From: Pholiota molesta
Lineage: Eukaryota > Basidiomycota > Agaricomycetes > Agaricales > Strophariaceae
NCBI GenBank assembly: GCA_014925825.1
Contig: JACGCK010000109.1
Coordinates: 1 to 64,000 of the forward strand
Direction of reading: 5' to 3'
DNA length: 64,000 bases
Shown: positions 26,683-40,661 of the stretch, in pieces
Layout of the letters: each line of letters begins with the position of its first letter
How positions within the stretch are numbered: the stretch's first letter is position 1
Notes under the pieces: model-generated
Seen by the model: only the letters and a program-made list of their open reading frames with translations
Database searches by the model: none
Told to the model about the DNA's origin: nothing
Position numbers and translations under genes: made by a program

Positions 26683-27318
26683 TTTCTCTCAAAAAAAGGA
26701 CGGCGGTCCTTCTGTATATTCGTTGCTTCATTTTAGGTTATGTATCCGTTTGTTTTGCCACACATCTATCCCATCAAATATACACGCAAGTCAATCAATT
26801 CGGGGTTTTATTATGGTTTTGTAGAGTCGTAGAGTAGAGTTTGAATCGCAATGGGACAAAATTATATTACAACTTAGATTAAATAAAGTGAGCATGGACT
26901 CGTATCCGTAGTTTTATCCGTAGTTTTTCCTGTAGCAATAGTTTTGTGTTATACGTGTATCTTTATTGTATGTATCCGTATCCGTATCTGTATCTGTATC
27001 AAATATTCAAATGCATTCCGTTATTGCGTGTTGTCTATTGAGTGAAGTCCATCTGAAGTGATACCGGGTCTTGTAAAAATAGGAATGCAATCAAATGACG
27101 CGTTGTCCAAACGAGGCAGGTGATACCATTACGCTGGGGACTCCCTTCACCCCATCCACACCCGTCTACGAACTCATAGACTGTTAAAAGCCATTGGCGC
27201 TCGACCGATCTACCATAAACTCACCATAAACCTATACTTCTAACCTATCGAACCGCAAACCCATTACTTACGCCTTCCAACGACTCCCTCATAAAGTGAA
27301 CTAGGCAAATCCAAAGCC
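26683..27318. other. Intergenic, with a small hexamer repeat
   Basis: About 640 bases between two plus-strand genes, AT-rich after the stop of the pyrimidine gene. It holds the GTATCY hexamer run listed separately. No gene was recognised. Confidence 0.45.
26972..27000. repeat. GTATCY hexamer microsatellite
   Basis: About five tandem copies of GTATCC/GTATCT. Looser copies (ATCCGTAG) occur upstream near 26905-26925. It lies in the 3' flank of the pyrimidine gene and has no evident role. Confidence 0.75.
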
Positions 27319-28300
27319 ATGGCTCCAACTACCACGAGCGCAAACCAACCCATAAACGTGAAGATCCTTCTTATTGGAAACTCGTCAGTCGGCAAATCAA
27401 GTCTGTTGCTTCGATTCTCGGACGAGCAGTGGCTGCCGGAGGACGAGAGCAGCGCGACAATTGGCGTAGACTTTCGGGTGAGTTGCTCTGTCCTGTATTC
27501 TTTGCGGGTTGTCTCTATGGCCGAACGGATGATGCCCCAGGAATTATACTTGCTGACGCTGTGTTCCAGGTGCATAAGATGGACATCAAAGGCAAGAAGG
27601 TGAAACTGAGCATATGGGTGTGTAATGGCGACATCACTCTTCTTCCAGCGGCAACGCACACTTAACATGAACTTGAAATTGGACTCTGCACATAATAGGA
27701 CACTGCAGGTCAAGAGCGCTTCCGGACTATCACATCTTCATATTATCGTGGTGCACAAGGAATCATTCTAGGTATTTGATTTATTTCTCTTATAGCCTGG
27801 TCAAATGGATTCACTTCCTCTATCAATTCCAGTGTACGATGTAGCCAACCGCGAATCGTTCGAGGCGCTGCCGCGATGGTACAGCGAGCTAGAAACATAT
27901 GTATCAAGCTCCGTTGTGAAGATCCTAGTGGGAAACAAAGTGGACAAGGTTCGTATACCATCATCTTCCTCTCGCCGCATATTGAACCTTGTTCCCAACA
28001 CCTTTTCTCCACTTTCCAATGCAGGAATTCTCCCGCCAAGTACCCACGTCCGAAGCGGAGAAATTTGCCGCCCGGATGTCGTCCCTCTTCATCGAGACCT
28101 CCGCCAAGACCTCGATTGGCGTGAAAGAAGCTTTTACGGATGTTGTGGAGAAGATCCTCGACACACCGGAGCTTTGGGATCAGAGTTCCGGTGGTGGGAG
28201 GTCGCAAGGAACAGGCGGGGGAGGTGGAGGCATGCCGGGTGGTGTGCAGGTGGTTGGGCTGCACGATGAGCAGAAAGGGAGTGATGGTTGCGCTTGCTGA
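27319..28300 (+). CDS. Rab-family small GTPase, Rab18-like
   Basis: Five exons (27319-27477, 27570-27617, 27699-27771, 27833-27948, 28025-28300) encode 223 residues. All nucleotide-binding motifs are present: P-loop GNSSVGKSS, switch I ATIGVDF, switch II DTAGQERF, GNKVDK and the ETSAK base-contact loop. The C-terminus is a Gly-rich linker ending GCAC, a Cys-x-Cys prenylation signal for membrane anchoring. The RFRTITSSYYRGAQGII segment and the VHKMDIKGKKVKLSIW stretch fit Rab18, which acts at the ER and lipid droplets. The Rab18 assignment is by pattern; Rab membership itself is certain. Confidence 0.93.
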
Positions 28301-28867
28301 TCTTTTGTTCTGCTTCATTTTGGAGGGTGGAAGCTATTCATCCTCGTTTTTTCTTGGTGAGCTCATCGAGTATACATGCTACACAGCGATTAGAACACCT
28401 TCCTGGTCTTTTATGCCGATCATTTTCACATTCCCTATCGATTACGTTACAACTCTTAGTGCTTTCCCTACTCGTCATGACCTTACGATCTCTTCCTTTT
28501 GTACATGAGCTCGGCTACAGCTTAGTATATTTTTCGTAGTACGCTTAATCTGAATGATCCATTAGAGTGGTTCTGTGAATAATTGCAGGCATTGGCATAT
28601 TATGCCACCTTATTCCACCCTTAAATACTATTAGCACCGAACTGTGAGGGTATATCAGGTTGGTATTATCTACACCGTATATAGATATGTACATTTGTAT
28701 TCTATTCAAATTCCATGCTAACGAAAGATCGCCTGCACGCCCTGCCCTGGGAGTTTCGTTTAACAGAAAAAATATTCCAGGATCAAAGCTTTCCTCTCCT
28801 TATCGAGCCCAGTGAGCTTGAAAAAGAAAGTGCACAGCCCACGAACGAAGCCAAAAAAAATGGGTGC
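28301..28867. other. Intergenic between convergent genes
   Basis: About 570 bases holding the 3' untranslated regions of the Rab gene (plus) and the sulfhydrylase gene (minus). No gene was recognised. Confidence 0.5.
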
Positions 28868-31744
<2,877 letters not shown>

Positions 31745-32794
31745 ATGATGTCTGGCAATAATCCGTTTGAATTGGACACTGTCAACAGTGACGCGGAGGC
31801 AGCAAGGCTGCAGCCTTCGACGGCACATATTGGTGATTCGTTAAATCCATTTCCTCCGGGGTGCGTATTCACCTTGTTCTCTTCTTGGTGTATTTTGAAT
31901 TAGAGGTTCAGAGGCAACGCAGACGGTGACCCGTTTGCCACTACGCAGAGCGAAGATGGCATGCTGGCTCACAATGTTGAAGAGCAAAGTAATGATAACA
32001 TAAAGAAAGTGGAAGGAGCTTCGTCCACCGGAGAACTGCAGAAGTATGTGGTGTTTATCCGATATACCTCTCGACAGGCAGGCTTATCGGGAGCGCAGTA
32101 ATCTGGCGCTCGGAAATCCTGGTCTGCAGAATCCGATACCTGGACCAACAGGGGATTTAGTCGTAGATATCTTTGTCCATGCTAAGACTGCGCCGTGAGT
32201 GTACTTATACTTTGCTGCGCCCCATTCCATTCGCACTTGACTTCCAGTTTATTTGGAATCGAAAACTCACTCATTATCTACTGGCAGAGATCCGACTCCG
32301 GAGCAAGAAGCACAGGCAGTTTCCCGTGTTGTCACCTTCTGGCGCAACGGATTCGAATTCAACGACGGCGAGCTGCGACGGTACGATGACCCGGTTCAGA
32401 CCAGAATTCTGGAAGAAATTAATACGGGGTGCGTTATATCGCAATGATAATAATTGACTCCCCCATGTTATGGGGTCGTTTCGAACCTTCTGATCACTTC
32501 ACTCACATTATGATGTCCAGATCTGCACCGGCTTCAGCGTTAAATGTCCTCCCTGGGCAGTTAGTGGAAATGCGTATCATGAATCACATTAATGAGGACT
32601 ATGTGCCGCCGAAGGTGGCGACACCACCAACCGTAGTAGCAACAAATCAACCACAAGGGAAGAAACCCCCTACATTGATGAACCCGCCTAAAAGAACAAA
32701 GGCGCATAGAAGGGGAAACCCTAGCAGTCGTGAGAGTGGGTCAAAGTGGACTATCCAATCTGTGTTACAGTGTATAGGATGTTCCTGTTTCTAG
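31745..32794 (+). CDS. SEP-domain protein without UBX, with NPF motifs
   Basis: Five exons (31745-31860, 31906-32043, 32078-32194, 32288-32428, 32521-32794) encode 261 residues. The C-terminal half holds a SEP domain (VVTFWRNGFEFNDGELRRYDD, INTG, LNVLPGQLVEMRI, EDYVPPK), the p97/Cdc48-cofactor module found in p47/Shp1. The UBX domain that normally follows is absent; a basic stretch and a Cys-rich end (CIGCSCF) come instead. The N-terminal half is unlike p47: it has two Asn-Pro-Phe motifs (NNPFEL, LNPFPP) and a DPF, which elsewhere bind EH-domain and AP2 endocytic proteins. It is a partial paralogue of the p47 gene at 46540. Whether it is functional is open; the frame and splice sites are intact. 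Position 31748 is an equally good start. Confidence 0.72.
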
Positions 32795-33380
32795 GTCATT
32801 GAATGTTGGAGTATGTAGTTGTGACAATATACATTCTTCATTTTTGATGTAAAAAAGACAAAAATAATTAGATTCAATTCTTATCTGTACCTTGAGCACT
32901 AATTGCTTGATAGTAAGTATGACACCTACACAGAGTTTGAATGGTTATTGTTGAATCAATGTAACAATGCCAGTTTGAAATACTTGAAAAAATGTATACG
33001 TGAAGAGCGCCATGCAACATTCAACAGTCAAAGAATAGAGGGTATCATAGAATATATATGTGTGGATTTAATGGATACGAGATGGATATGATTCCGACAA
33101 AGCAAAGCGGTGCAAAACAAATCAGCAACAACGACAGCATATGAAAACACAATTCAAAGCAAAGGAGAGAATATGCCTGAGGCAACCTGCACCCTGTCTA
33201 CTTCCCTTTCCCTTTTCGGGTTGATCTCCTCAACGTGTTCTAACCACGATATGTCAGTATATGAATAATGGATGGCATGTCAAAATCACACACAGATGCA
33301 GGATCGGATTCGGGTTGCGGCCCCTTTGCTCTCTTTGACGACGTCTGGAAGGGAAAAAATCAGGAAGCGAAACAATGAAC
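32795..33380. other. Intergenic; right part is the repeated 3' flank of the kinase array
   Basis: From about 33040 onward the sequence (GTGTGGATT, GATTCCGACAAAGCAAA, CCCTGTCTACTTCCCTTTCCC) recurs downstream of every kinase copy: about 36365, 40455 and 43275. It is the common 3' flank and probable 3' untranslated region of the array. The left part holds nothing recognisable. Confidence 0.6.
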
Positions 33381-35963
33381 TCATACGGCAAAAAATCCAC
33401 GCACCGATTCAGGTTCTGATCTTTCAGACGCCCTAGTGCGCTTGCTGCCACTACTTGACTGCGTGGGCACGCTGCTGGCACTACTGGACGCCGTGCGCAG
33501 GCTACTAGAGCTTCGAGGGACCAAACTCGTTCGCAGACCAGATGAATCTGCTGTCGTCGAACGAGTATGCGGACGGCTTGATGAAGGTGGTGGCATTGAG
33601 TCATCATCCGAAAAGGGTGCTGGGCTATTGGACTGCGAGGAAGACTGAGACGAAGTTATTGTGTCAGAACGTATCCTCTGGAGTTGAATATTCGGAATGG
33701 AGGTTTGAGAAGAAGTGACGTTTTTTGGGCATTTTCGAGGGTTGTCAGCCTTGAGCAGGTTCATGAATGGTTCCTTTTCATTTTTGATGATGAAATTCAA
33801 GATATGACGTTGGAATACCTCATGAGCGAAATCGAAATGCTTGTAAGGTTCTTTCGTTGCCCAGTGCATATCGCTTGCGAAAACTCCCCCGACGTCCGCC
33901 AGTAATTGATGCAGTTCTCTATAGCCCGGATTTAACGAGTCTGGTTGTATGCTATAGGGCCTAATGTCAGTTTTTATTCCGGTCAAAGCCCCCCATAATT
34001 CCGAAAATATTTCAGTCGGAGTATCGTCATCGACAGGGTAAGCCAATATTGCCCAACGCAAAAGTAGCCAGTAAGCGGACTCTGCATCGTGATAAAGTTG
34101 ATGACGAAATTTGTTTTGATCTGCCGTACCAACCCGGGAAAATTCGAGAGGAATAGAGTCCGAAAAACGTATTAAACGGTCAGGATGAGCAGCTGTGTAT
34201 GCTGCGCGGACCTGTGCTGTAATCTGTGGTACACTTTCGTAGATGGCTGGAAAACCAGGAACGCCGTGAGGTCCGCCGTTCCGAATAGCTTTGGCCATGA
34301 ATATGGTCGTACCCTGTGAGCGCGATTAGAACAGCACTGGCGAGATGAGAAGAAAAGACGCACTGTTCGGTCCGTATGTGGCTTTTCGTTCACATTTGTT
34401 ATATCTCCTCTATCGAAATCAACCAATAATAACGAGGTCTTCCGTCGGTCCACGCTATGAGATAGTAAGCATCCACAACAAATCTAAAATAAATGAGTTG
34501 CCTTTTATCCATATCCAATAAGTGCGCAATAAAACAAGGCTGAGCTTTGACTCCTTCTGTCTGAACAGACGCCTCAGAAGACGATTCGACCAATGTAATC
34601 TCCTTTTTAACATTCTCAATGGGCTCTGGCATGTTCTCCAGAGATACTTTGACGAGAACATTGCCCTCGCTTATGTCACGATGCAGAACTTGTCGGTTGA
34701 TGTAGATGAAGCGAGTTGCTGTGGACAAATACGAGCATTAGAAAGGCAGATTTGTGAATTGACCTGACTCACCCTCGAGCAGGTCGTAAATCGTCATCAA
34801 CGCTTCTTTCGGAGTCTCTACATCCATCATATGCTTTCCAAAATCCGCCATACATATGCGAGTCTTCTCACGGCGACCCGATGAGACTACAGATCCGTCG
34901 CCTCGGTAAACCTGCTCGGCATATACAATACGAACGATGCCAGGAACATCTCCGCCGCTATGTATGTGGTCGATAACATCTTTCTCCGAGAAGCGGCGAT
35001 CACCACGACGGTACTGATCCTTGATAACATGAACGGGTTTGTCTTCCACGATGGTAGGTTCCTTTAGGTTGACAAAGACGTGGGTCCGCTGACCACCAGA
35101 TGGCGCAAGGTCGAAGATGTAGTAATTTTTGCAAGTGATAGTGGCAGGTGACGGACCCGGAATCTTCAAATCAATATTGAATAAGGTTCGACCTTTATCA
35201 TCTCTTCCCTGCTTCCGTATGGTAGGGTCGACCATGAATGGGAGTGGGTCGTAAAGCCGCTTGACGAAAGCATAAAGGAGTTGTACACTTGCGGCCTTTT
35301 TCAATGGCAGCCGTGGGGTCCTCTTGATTTCCGTGCAGCTAACAATGAAGAGTGTGACGCCGACGCTGTCGACGTACATTCCTTGGACGGCAACTCGGTC
35401 GGGTCGTGCTTGCAGCAGAAAATACGCATAAGACATCGCCTGGCGGGGTCCATCTGTCGCGTTCGTTCCTTCTGATTGTATTTCTATCGCGGCTTCCACA
35501 TCTGACCAGTGGATGCTGTCGAGCATCGAACGCACAGCTACCGAGTCGGGTCTACAATCGCTCCCAGTAGGATGCTGAAGAAGGCTGCGAGATTCCACAT
35601 CGACGAAGTAAATCATATCTGCAGTACGCGTGAGTGGCTTGGTGATGTAAAAATGGCGATGAATAACGCACCACCTGCATTAACCTCTTCATGCATCTTC
35701 TTACTGATATCGTACATGTACGTGCAAAAATCTTTTTTATAATCCTTATATTTAGACGAAATGCGGGTTTGCTTGAAGTCGTCCGAATTGTAGTCAAGTG
35801 CATTCCAGAACTCTGCCACCGGCATGTCCTGTGTCTCTGGAAGAGACGCTTGGACTACTTTGCGGTCGCCTGATACCTGAGGTAGAACGTTTGACTTGCC
35901 GATGGGAGAGTATTGGCGCCCCCGCGGCGCAGGGTTGGGAGGGCCTTGTGGAGGGCTCGCCAT
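33381..35963 (-). CDS. FunK1-like protein kinase, copy A
   Basis: Five exons on the minus strand (35963-35672, 35618-34773, 34718-34502, 34454-34364, 34313-33381) give 792 residues. Kinase motifs in order: the ATP-binding Lys in VIKDQYRRG, Glu in FSEKDVI, catalytic VLHRDISEGNVLV, metal-binding LLLVDFDRGD (DFD for DFG), then GTTIFMAKAI and YHDAESAYWLLLRW, the fungal FunK1 version of the activation loop and helix F. The tail is Ser-rich and ends RGFFAV. FunK1 kinases are expanded in mushrooms; substrates are unknown. Intron 3 must use a GC donor (34501-34500), where copies B, C and D have GT; if it is not spliced the protein stops before DFD. The first intron is 53 nt. Confidence 0.8.
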
Positions 35964-36197
35964 GGTGGAAGAGTAAAGCAAGAGGTTGTTGATCGTCGTT
36001 CGCACGGCCCACCACTCAGAAAGGGAAGATCACGTAAGCAAGGCGAGACGAGGCAAGACGACGGCGAGGATGATCCGAGAATGATACGGCAAGGTCAGCG
36101 CTCAGCACTCGCTCGTTTCCACGACCCCATGCACAGACTTGTACATTGACGGCCATGGTTTTTGCATGGTTTGGCGATCTAGATCTGACGCCTCTTG

Positions 36198-36339
36198 CTC
36201 TCGGAGGCGACCCAGCAGACCCACTGCCATCAAACTGGGCATGGCCATCGTCCGCGCCACGAGTAAGTTACAGTAGCATTGGCGATTGGTCAGGCCCGTC
36301 TATCAGGGTGCACAATCTGCCATTCTTGGTGGCGTTTTG
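36198..36339 (+). pseudogene. 5' fragment of the p47/Shp1 gene
   Basis: About 140 bases match the first exon and start of intron 1 of the gene at 46540 (its positions 46573-46717). Both read [13 protein letters not shown] and IGDWSGPS. Nothing of the SEP or UBX part follows. The fragment lacks the original ATG and is a leftover of the duplication that built the kinase array. Confidence 0.85.
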
Positions 36340-36717
36340 CATGCAACATCTGCTAGTCAAAGAATGCAGATGGTATAGATGGTATCGTAGGATAGATATG
36401 TGTGGATTTTATGGATACGAGATGGATATGATTCTGACAAAGCAAAACGGTGCAAAACTTATAAGCAACGACAACATGTAAAACACAATTCAAAGCAAAG
36501 GAGAGAATATGCCTGAAACAACCTGTACCCTGTCTACTTCCCTTTCCCTTTTCGGTTTGATCTCCTCAACGTGGTCTAATTCACGATAGGTAAGTATATG
36601 AATAATGGATGGCATGTCCAAATCACGCACAGGTTCAGCATCGGATGCGGGTTGCGGCCCCTTTGCTCTCTTTGACGACGTCTGGAAGGGAAAAAATCAG
36701 GACACGAAACAATCCAC
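36340..36717. repeat. Kinase array 3' flank, second copy
   Basis: From about 36365 to 36717 the sequence follows the 3' flank of kinase A (33040-33380) closely, including GTGTGGATTTTATGGATACGA and the CCCTGTCTACTTCCC block. The junction with the p47 fragment near 36345 is a duplication breakpoint. Confidence 0.75.
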
Positions 36718-39285
36718 TCATACGGCAAAAAATCCACGCACCGATTCAGGTTCTGATCTTTCAGACGCCCTCGTGCGCTTGCTGCCACTACTTGACTGCG
36801 TGGGCACGCTGCTGGCACTACTGGACGCCGTGCGCAGGCTACTAGAACTTCGAGGGACCGAATTCATTCGCAGACCAGATGAATCTGCTGTCGTCGAACG
36901 AGTAGTACGCGGACGGCTTGATGAAGGTGGTGGCATTGAGTCATCATCCGAAAAGGGTGATGGGCTGCTGGACTCTGAGGAAGACCGTGACGAAGTGAAT
37001 GTCCCCTTGAATAGAGGAAGTGTTCTGGCAACTTCAGAATAAGAATAGAGGGATGGTGCGCATGGTCGAGGGCTGTCAGCTTTGGGATGGTCCATGAATT
37101 CTTCATCTTTATTTTTGATGATGAAATTCAAGATATAACGTTGGAATGCCTCGTGAGCGAAATCGAGATGCTTGTAAGGTTCTTGCGTTGCCCAGTGCAT
37201 ATCGCTTGCGAAAACTCCCCCGACGTCCGCCAGTAATTGCTGCAGTTCTCTATAGCCCGGATTTAACGAGTCTGGTTGTATGCTATAGGGCCTGTAGTCA
37301 GCGTCTGATCCGGTCAAAGGCCCCCATAATTCCGAAAATATTTCAGTCGGAGTATCGTCATCGACAGGGTAAGCCAATATTGCCCAACGCAAAAGTAGCC
37401 AGAAAGCGGACTCTGCATCGTGATAAAGTTCATGACGGAAGTCATTTTCATCTGCCGTACCAATCCAGGAAAGTTCGTAACCAGTAGAGTCCGGGAAACG
37501 TATTGAACGGTCAGGATGAGCAGCTTCGTATGCTGCGCGGACCTGTGCTGTAATCTGTGGTACACTTTTGTAGATGGCTGGAAAACCAGGAACGGCGTGA
37601 GGTCCGCCGTTCCGAATAGCTTTGGCCATGAATATGGTCGTACCCTGTGAGCGCGATTAGAACAGCACTGGCAAGATGGAGGAGAAAAGACACACCGTTC
37701 GTTCCGTGTGTGGCTTTTTCTTCGCATCTCTTACATCCCCTCTATCGAAATCAACCAACAACAACGAGGTCTTGCTGCGTAAATCCGCTCTATGTGATAG
37801 TAAGCATCCACAATAAACATGAGATAAACGGCTTACCTTAGATTTGGATTCAACAAGCGCCCAATAAAACAAGGCTGAGCTTTGACTCCTTCTGTCTGGA
37901 CAGACGCCTCAGAAGACGGCTCGGCCGATGAAGTCTCCTCTCCAACATTCTCAGCCTCCTCTTTGACATTCTCAACGGGCTCTGGCGTGTTCTCCAGAGA
38001 TTGTTTGACGAGAACATTGCCCTCGCTTATGTCACGATGCAGAACTTGTTGGTTGATGTAGATGAAGCGGGTTGCTGCGGACAAATACGAGTATTAGAAA
38101 GGCAGATTTGGCCAAATTGACGTGACTCACCCTCGAGCAGGTCGTAAATCGTCATCAAGGCTTCTTTGGGAGTCCTTACGTTCATCATATGCGTTCCAGA
38201 ATCCACCATACATATGCGAGTCTTCTCGCGGCGACCTGATGAGACTACAGATCCCTCGGGTTGGTAAACATGCTCGGGATATACAATACGAACAATGCCA
38301 GGAACCTTTCCGTCGCTATGTATGTGCTTGATAACATCTTTCTCCGAGAAGCGGTGATCACCACGACGGTATTGATCCTTGATAACAAGAGCGGGTTGGC
38401 CGTTCACGAGACCACGAGATGGCGCACAGTCAAAGATTCGGTAACCTTTGCAACTGGCAGGTGGCGAATTCGGAATCTTCAATTCAATATCGAAGAAGCT
38501 TCGACCTTTCGAATCTTTTCCCCTCTTCCGTACGGTAGGGTCGACCATGAATGGGAGTGGGTCGTAAAGCCGCTTGACGAAAGCATAAAGGAGTTGAACG
38601 TTTGCGGATTCTGTCAATGACAGCCGTTGGGTCCGCTTGATTTCCGTGCAGCTAACCAGGAAGAGTGTGACGCCGCCTTCATCGATGTACATGCCTTGGA
38701 CGACAACTCGGTCGGGTCGTGCTTGCAGCAAAAAGTACGCATAAGCCATCGCCTGGCGGGGTCCATTTGTCGAGTTCGTTCCTTTTGAATGGAGTTCTAT
38801 CGTCGCTTCCACATCTGACCAGTGGATGTCCGTGGCCATCGAACGCACAGCTACAACGTTGGGTCTACAATTGCTCTCAGTAGAATGTTGTAGAAGCTTG
38901 CGAGATTCCACGTCGAGGAAGTAGATCTCTGCAATACGCGTGAGTGGCTTGGTATGAAAAAATGGCAATGAAATAGCGCACGATCTGCATTAAGCTCAAC
39001 ACAAATCTGCGCACTGATATCGTTCATGTACTTGACAAAATCTTCTTTTGCATCATATTTATCCAGAGGGCTGGCCTGCTTGGAGTCGTCCGAATTATAG
39101 CAAAGTGCATCCCAGAACTCCGCCACCGAAAGGTCGACCATTTCTTCGGCGTCTCCCTTTGGAAGAGGCGCTTGGACTACTTTGCGGTCGCCTGTGGCCT
39201 GATGTGAAACGGTCGAGTTTCTGACGGGAGAGAATCAGAGCCCTGCAAGCGAAGGGCTCGGAGCGTCTGTTGGAGGGCTCGCCAT
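36718..39285 (-). CDS. FunK1-like protein kinase, copy B, N-terminus interrupted
   Basis: Same five-exon plan as copy A: 39285-38982, 38928-38131, 38074-37837, 37789-37696, 37644-36718. Read from the ATG that corresponds to copies A and D, codon 17 is TGA (39237-39235). Translation could instead begin at an internal Met at 39141, giving 738 residues. Exon 2 is 39 nt shorter than in C and D: thirteen residues are missing between APSRG and the VIKDQ lysine, where the first strands of the kinase N-lobe should lie. HRD, DFD and the YHDAESAFWLLLRW helix are intact, and intron 3 has a normal GTAAGC donor. A working kinase is doubtful. Confidence 0.72.
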
Positions 39286-39436
39286 GGTGGAAGAGGTAAG
39301 TAGGGTGTGGTTTGTGGTGACTGCCATGCAGCACGCGCTAGCCAATGAGTGGACCGTGGCTGTGCAGCGTTCACCCCGCGGACCAAACAAAATACAAAAT
39401 TCCGTCCAAGTGCTTCCACATTTAGTAACTTCTTTT

Positions 39437-39460
39437 GTCCCCTTCGGGGTGACATACGAA

Positions 39461-39491
<31 letters not shown>

Positions 39492-39556
39492 GGCCCCTGC
39501 ACAAGGATGACACGCTTTCCCGGAGTGGTGGATCTACGGATCTCAATATTTATTTT
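39437..39556 (+). ncRNA. U6 spliceosomal RNA
   Basis: The core AATTGGAACGATACAGAGAA, then GATTAGCATGGCCCCTGCAC and AAGGATGACACGC, are the nearly invariant heart of U6: the ACAGAGA box that pairs with the 5' splice site, the U4/U2 pairing segment and the internal stem-loop. The 5' end GTCCCCTTCGGGGTGAC folds as the U6 5' hairpin with a UUCG loop. The 3' third is less typical. A TTTT at 39553-39556 can end RNA polymerase III transcription, and a B-box-like GGTTCCAATTC lies downstream at 39575-39585, as in yeast SNR6. No clear upstream TATA was seen, so a pseudogene copy is not excluded. Confidence 0.86.
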
Positions 39557-40183
39557 GCTGTTCTTGACAACGGAGGTTCCAATTCAGTTCAAATTTAAAT
39601 CTACGGCGTTGGGTACATATGAGCGCGCGCAAACAACGAATCACAATCCAACTACAACGATAACACCTGACATGTACTGACATGTTGCCGAGACTCCAAA
39701 ATTAGCGCCCACGGAGATTTGTCCAAACCACGGTTTAACCACCAGCCCAAGGTAAAGAAAGAAAATGGACAGGTCACGGCGGCGAAGACTGCAAAGCGAT
39801 CGACAACAAATATTGGTCTGTGACTATATCTACCTGGAGTGAATCTGACAGATATTTGGAAGTCTCGGGCTCATTTCCGTTACTTATCCCATGATGGGTT
39901 TTAGCATTTGCTGAGCTTCTTCGACATAACCATTGCCTCCTTCAAGTTGAAATCATTTTATGCGTGTGCAGGGCTTCGGTGTCTAGAATCAAAGCCTCAG
40001 ATCTTTCAAAACAATATGCTACGTTGACTACAGATTGCTGCAACAAAAAACAATGAAAACCATGATACACTCAATAAATTCCGCCTTGATTCATCCGAGT
40101 CGACATCCTCAGAACATAAAATCACTCCGCAAGGTATATTTGAGCCCCTTCGGCTTTTCCCCCGCTTTCGTACACACCCCTCT
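39557..40183. other. Intergenic after U6
   Basis: About 630 bases with no recognised gene except the B-box-like element at 39575-39585 noted under U6. Confidence 0.4.
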
Positions 40184-40661
40184 GCTGGAAAATCGACACG
40201 TACCCTGTTTTGGGCTCGACATCGAAAATACGGCCTTTGTATCCATATATCCAGGTTGCTCCTCCCTGAACGCCGTCCTCGCCAAGTTAAATCCTGTGCA
40301 ACGTGACGCGCGCTTTGCGCCCGTCGTGGAATTTCGAGCTGAGAAAATCTGGGCAGTGTCTCTGGAGTACTTCAGTCTTGATAGAGAGTGAATCAAGGAG
40401 GCTATTGCACGGTGAAGCGATGGAACGAGGGGAATGCAATGAGCGTTGAAATGGAGGTATAGACAGAATATCGATGGTATCATAGTGTATTTATGTGTGG
40501 ATTGTATGGATATCAGAATGGCTATGATTCCGACAAAGCAAAACGGTGCAAAACAAATAAGCAACGACAGCATGAAAAACACAATTCAGAGCAACGGAGA
40601 GAATATTCCTGAGACGACCTACACCCTGTGTACTTCCCTTTCCCTTTTCGGCTTGATCTCC
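40184..40661. repeat. Array intergenic repeat, copy 1
   Basis: Positions 40184-40460 match 43007-43290 (shared GCTGGAAAATC, GGGCTCGACA, ACGCCGTCCTCGCCAAGTTA, GGGCAGTGTCTCTGGAGTAC). It is absent from the flanks of copies A and D. The sequence then runs into the common 3' flank of the kinases. No coding frame is conserved between the two copies. Confidence 0.7.

Noticed and set aside
36198..36481. Plus-strand frame here as a small gene
   Set aside because: It is a copy of p47 exon 1 plus intron sequence, truncated by a breakpoint.
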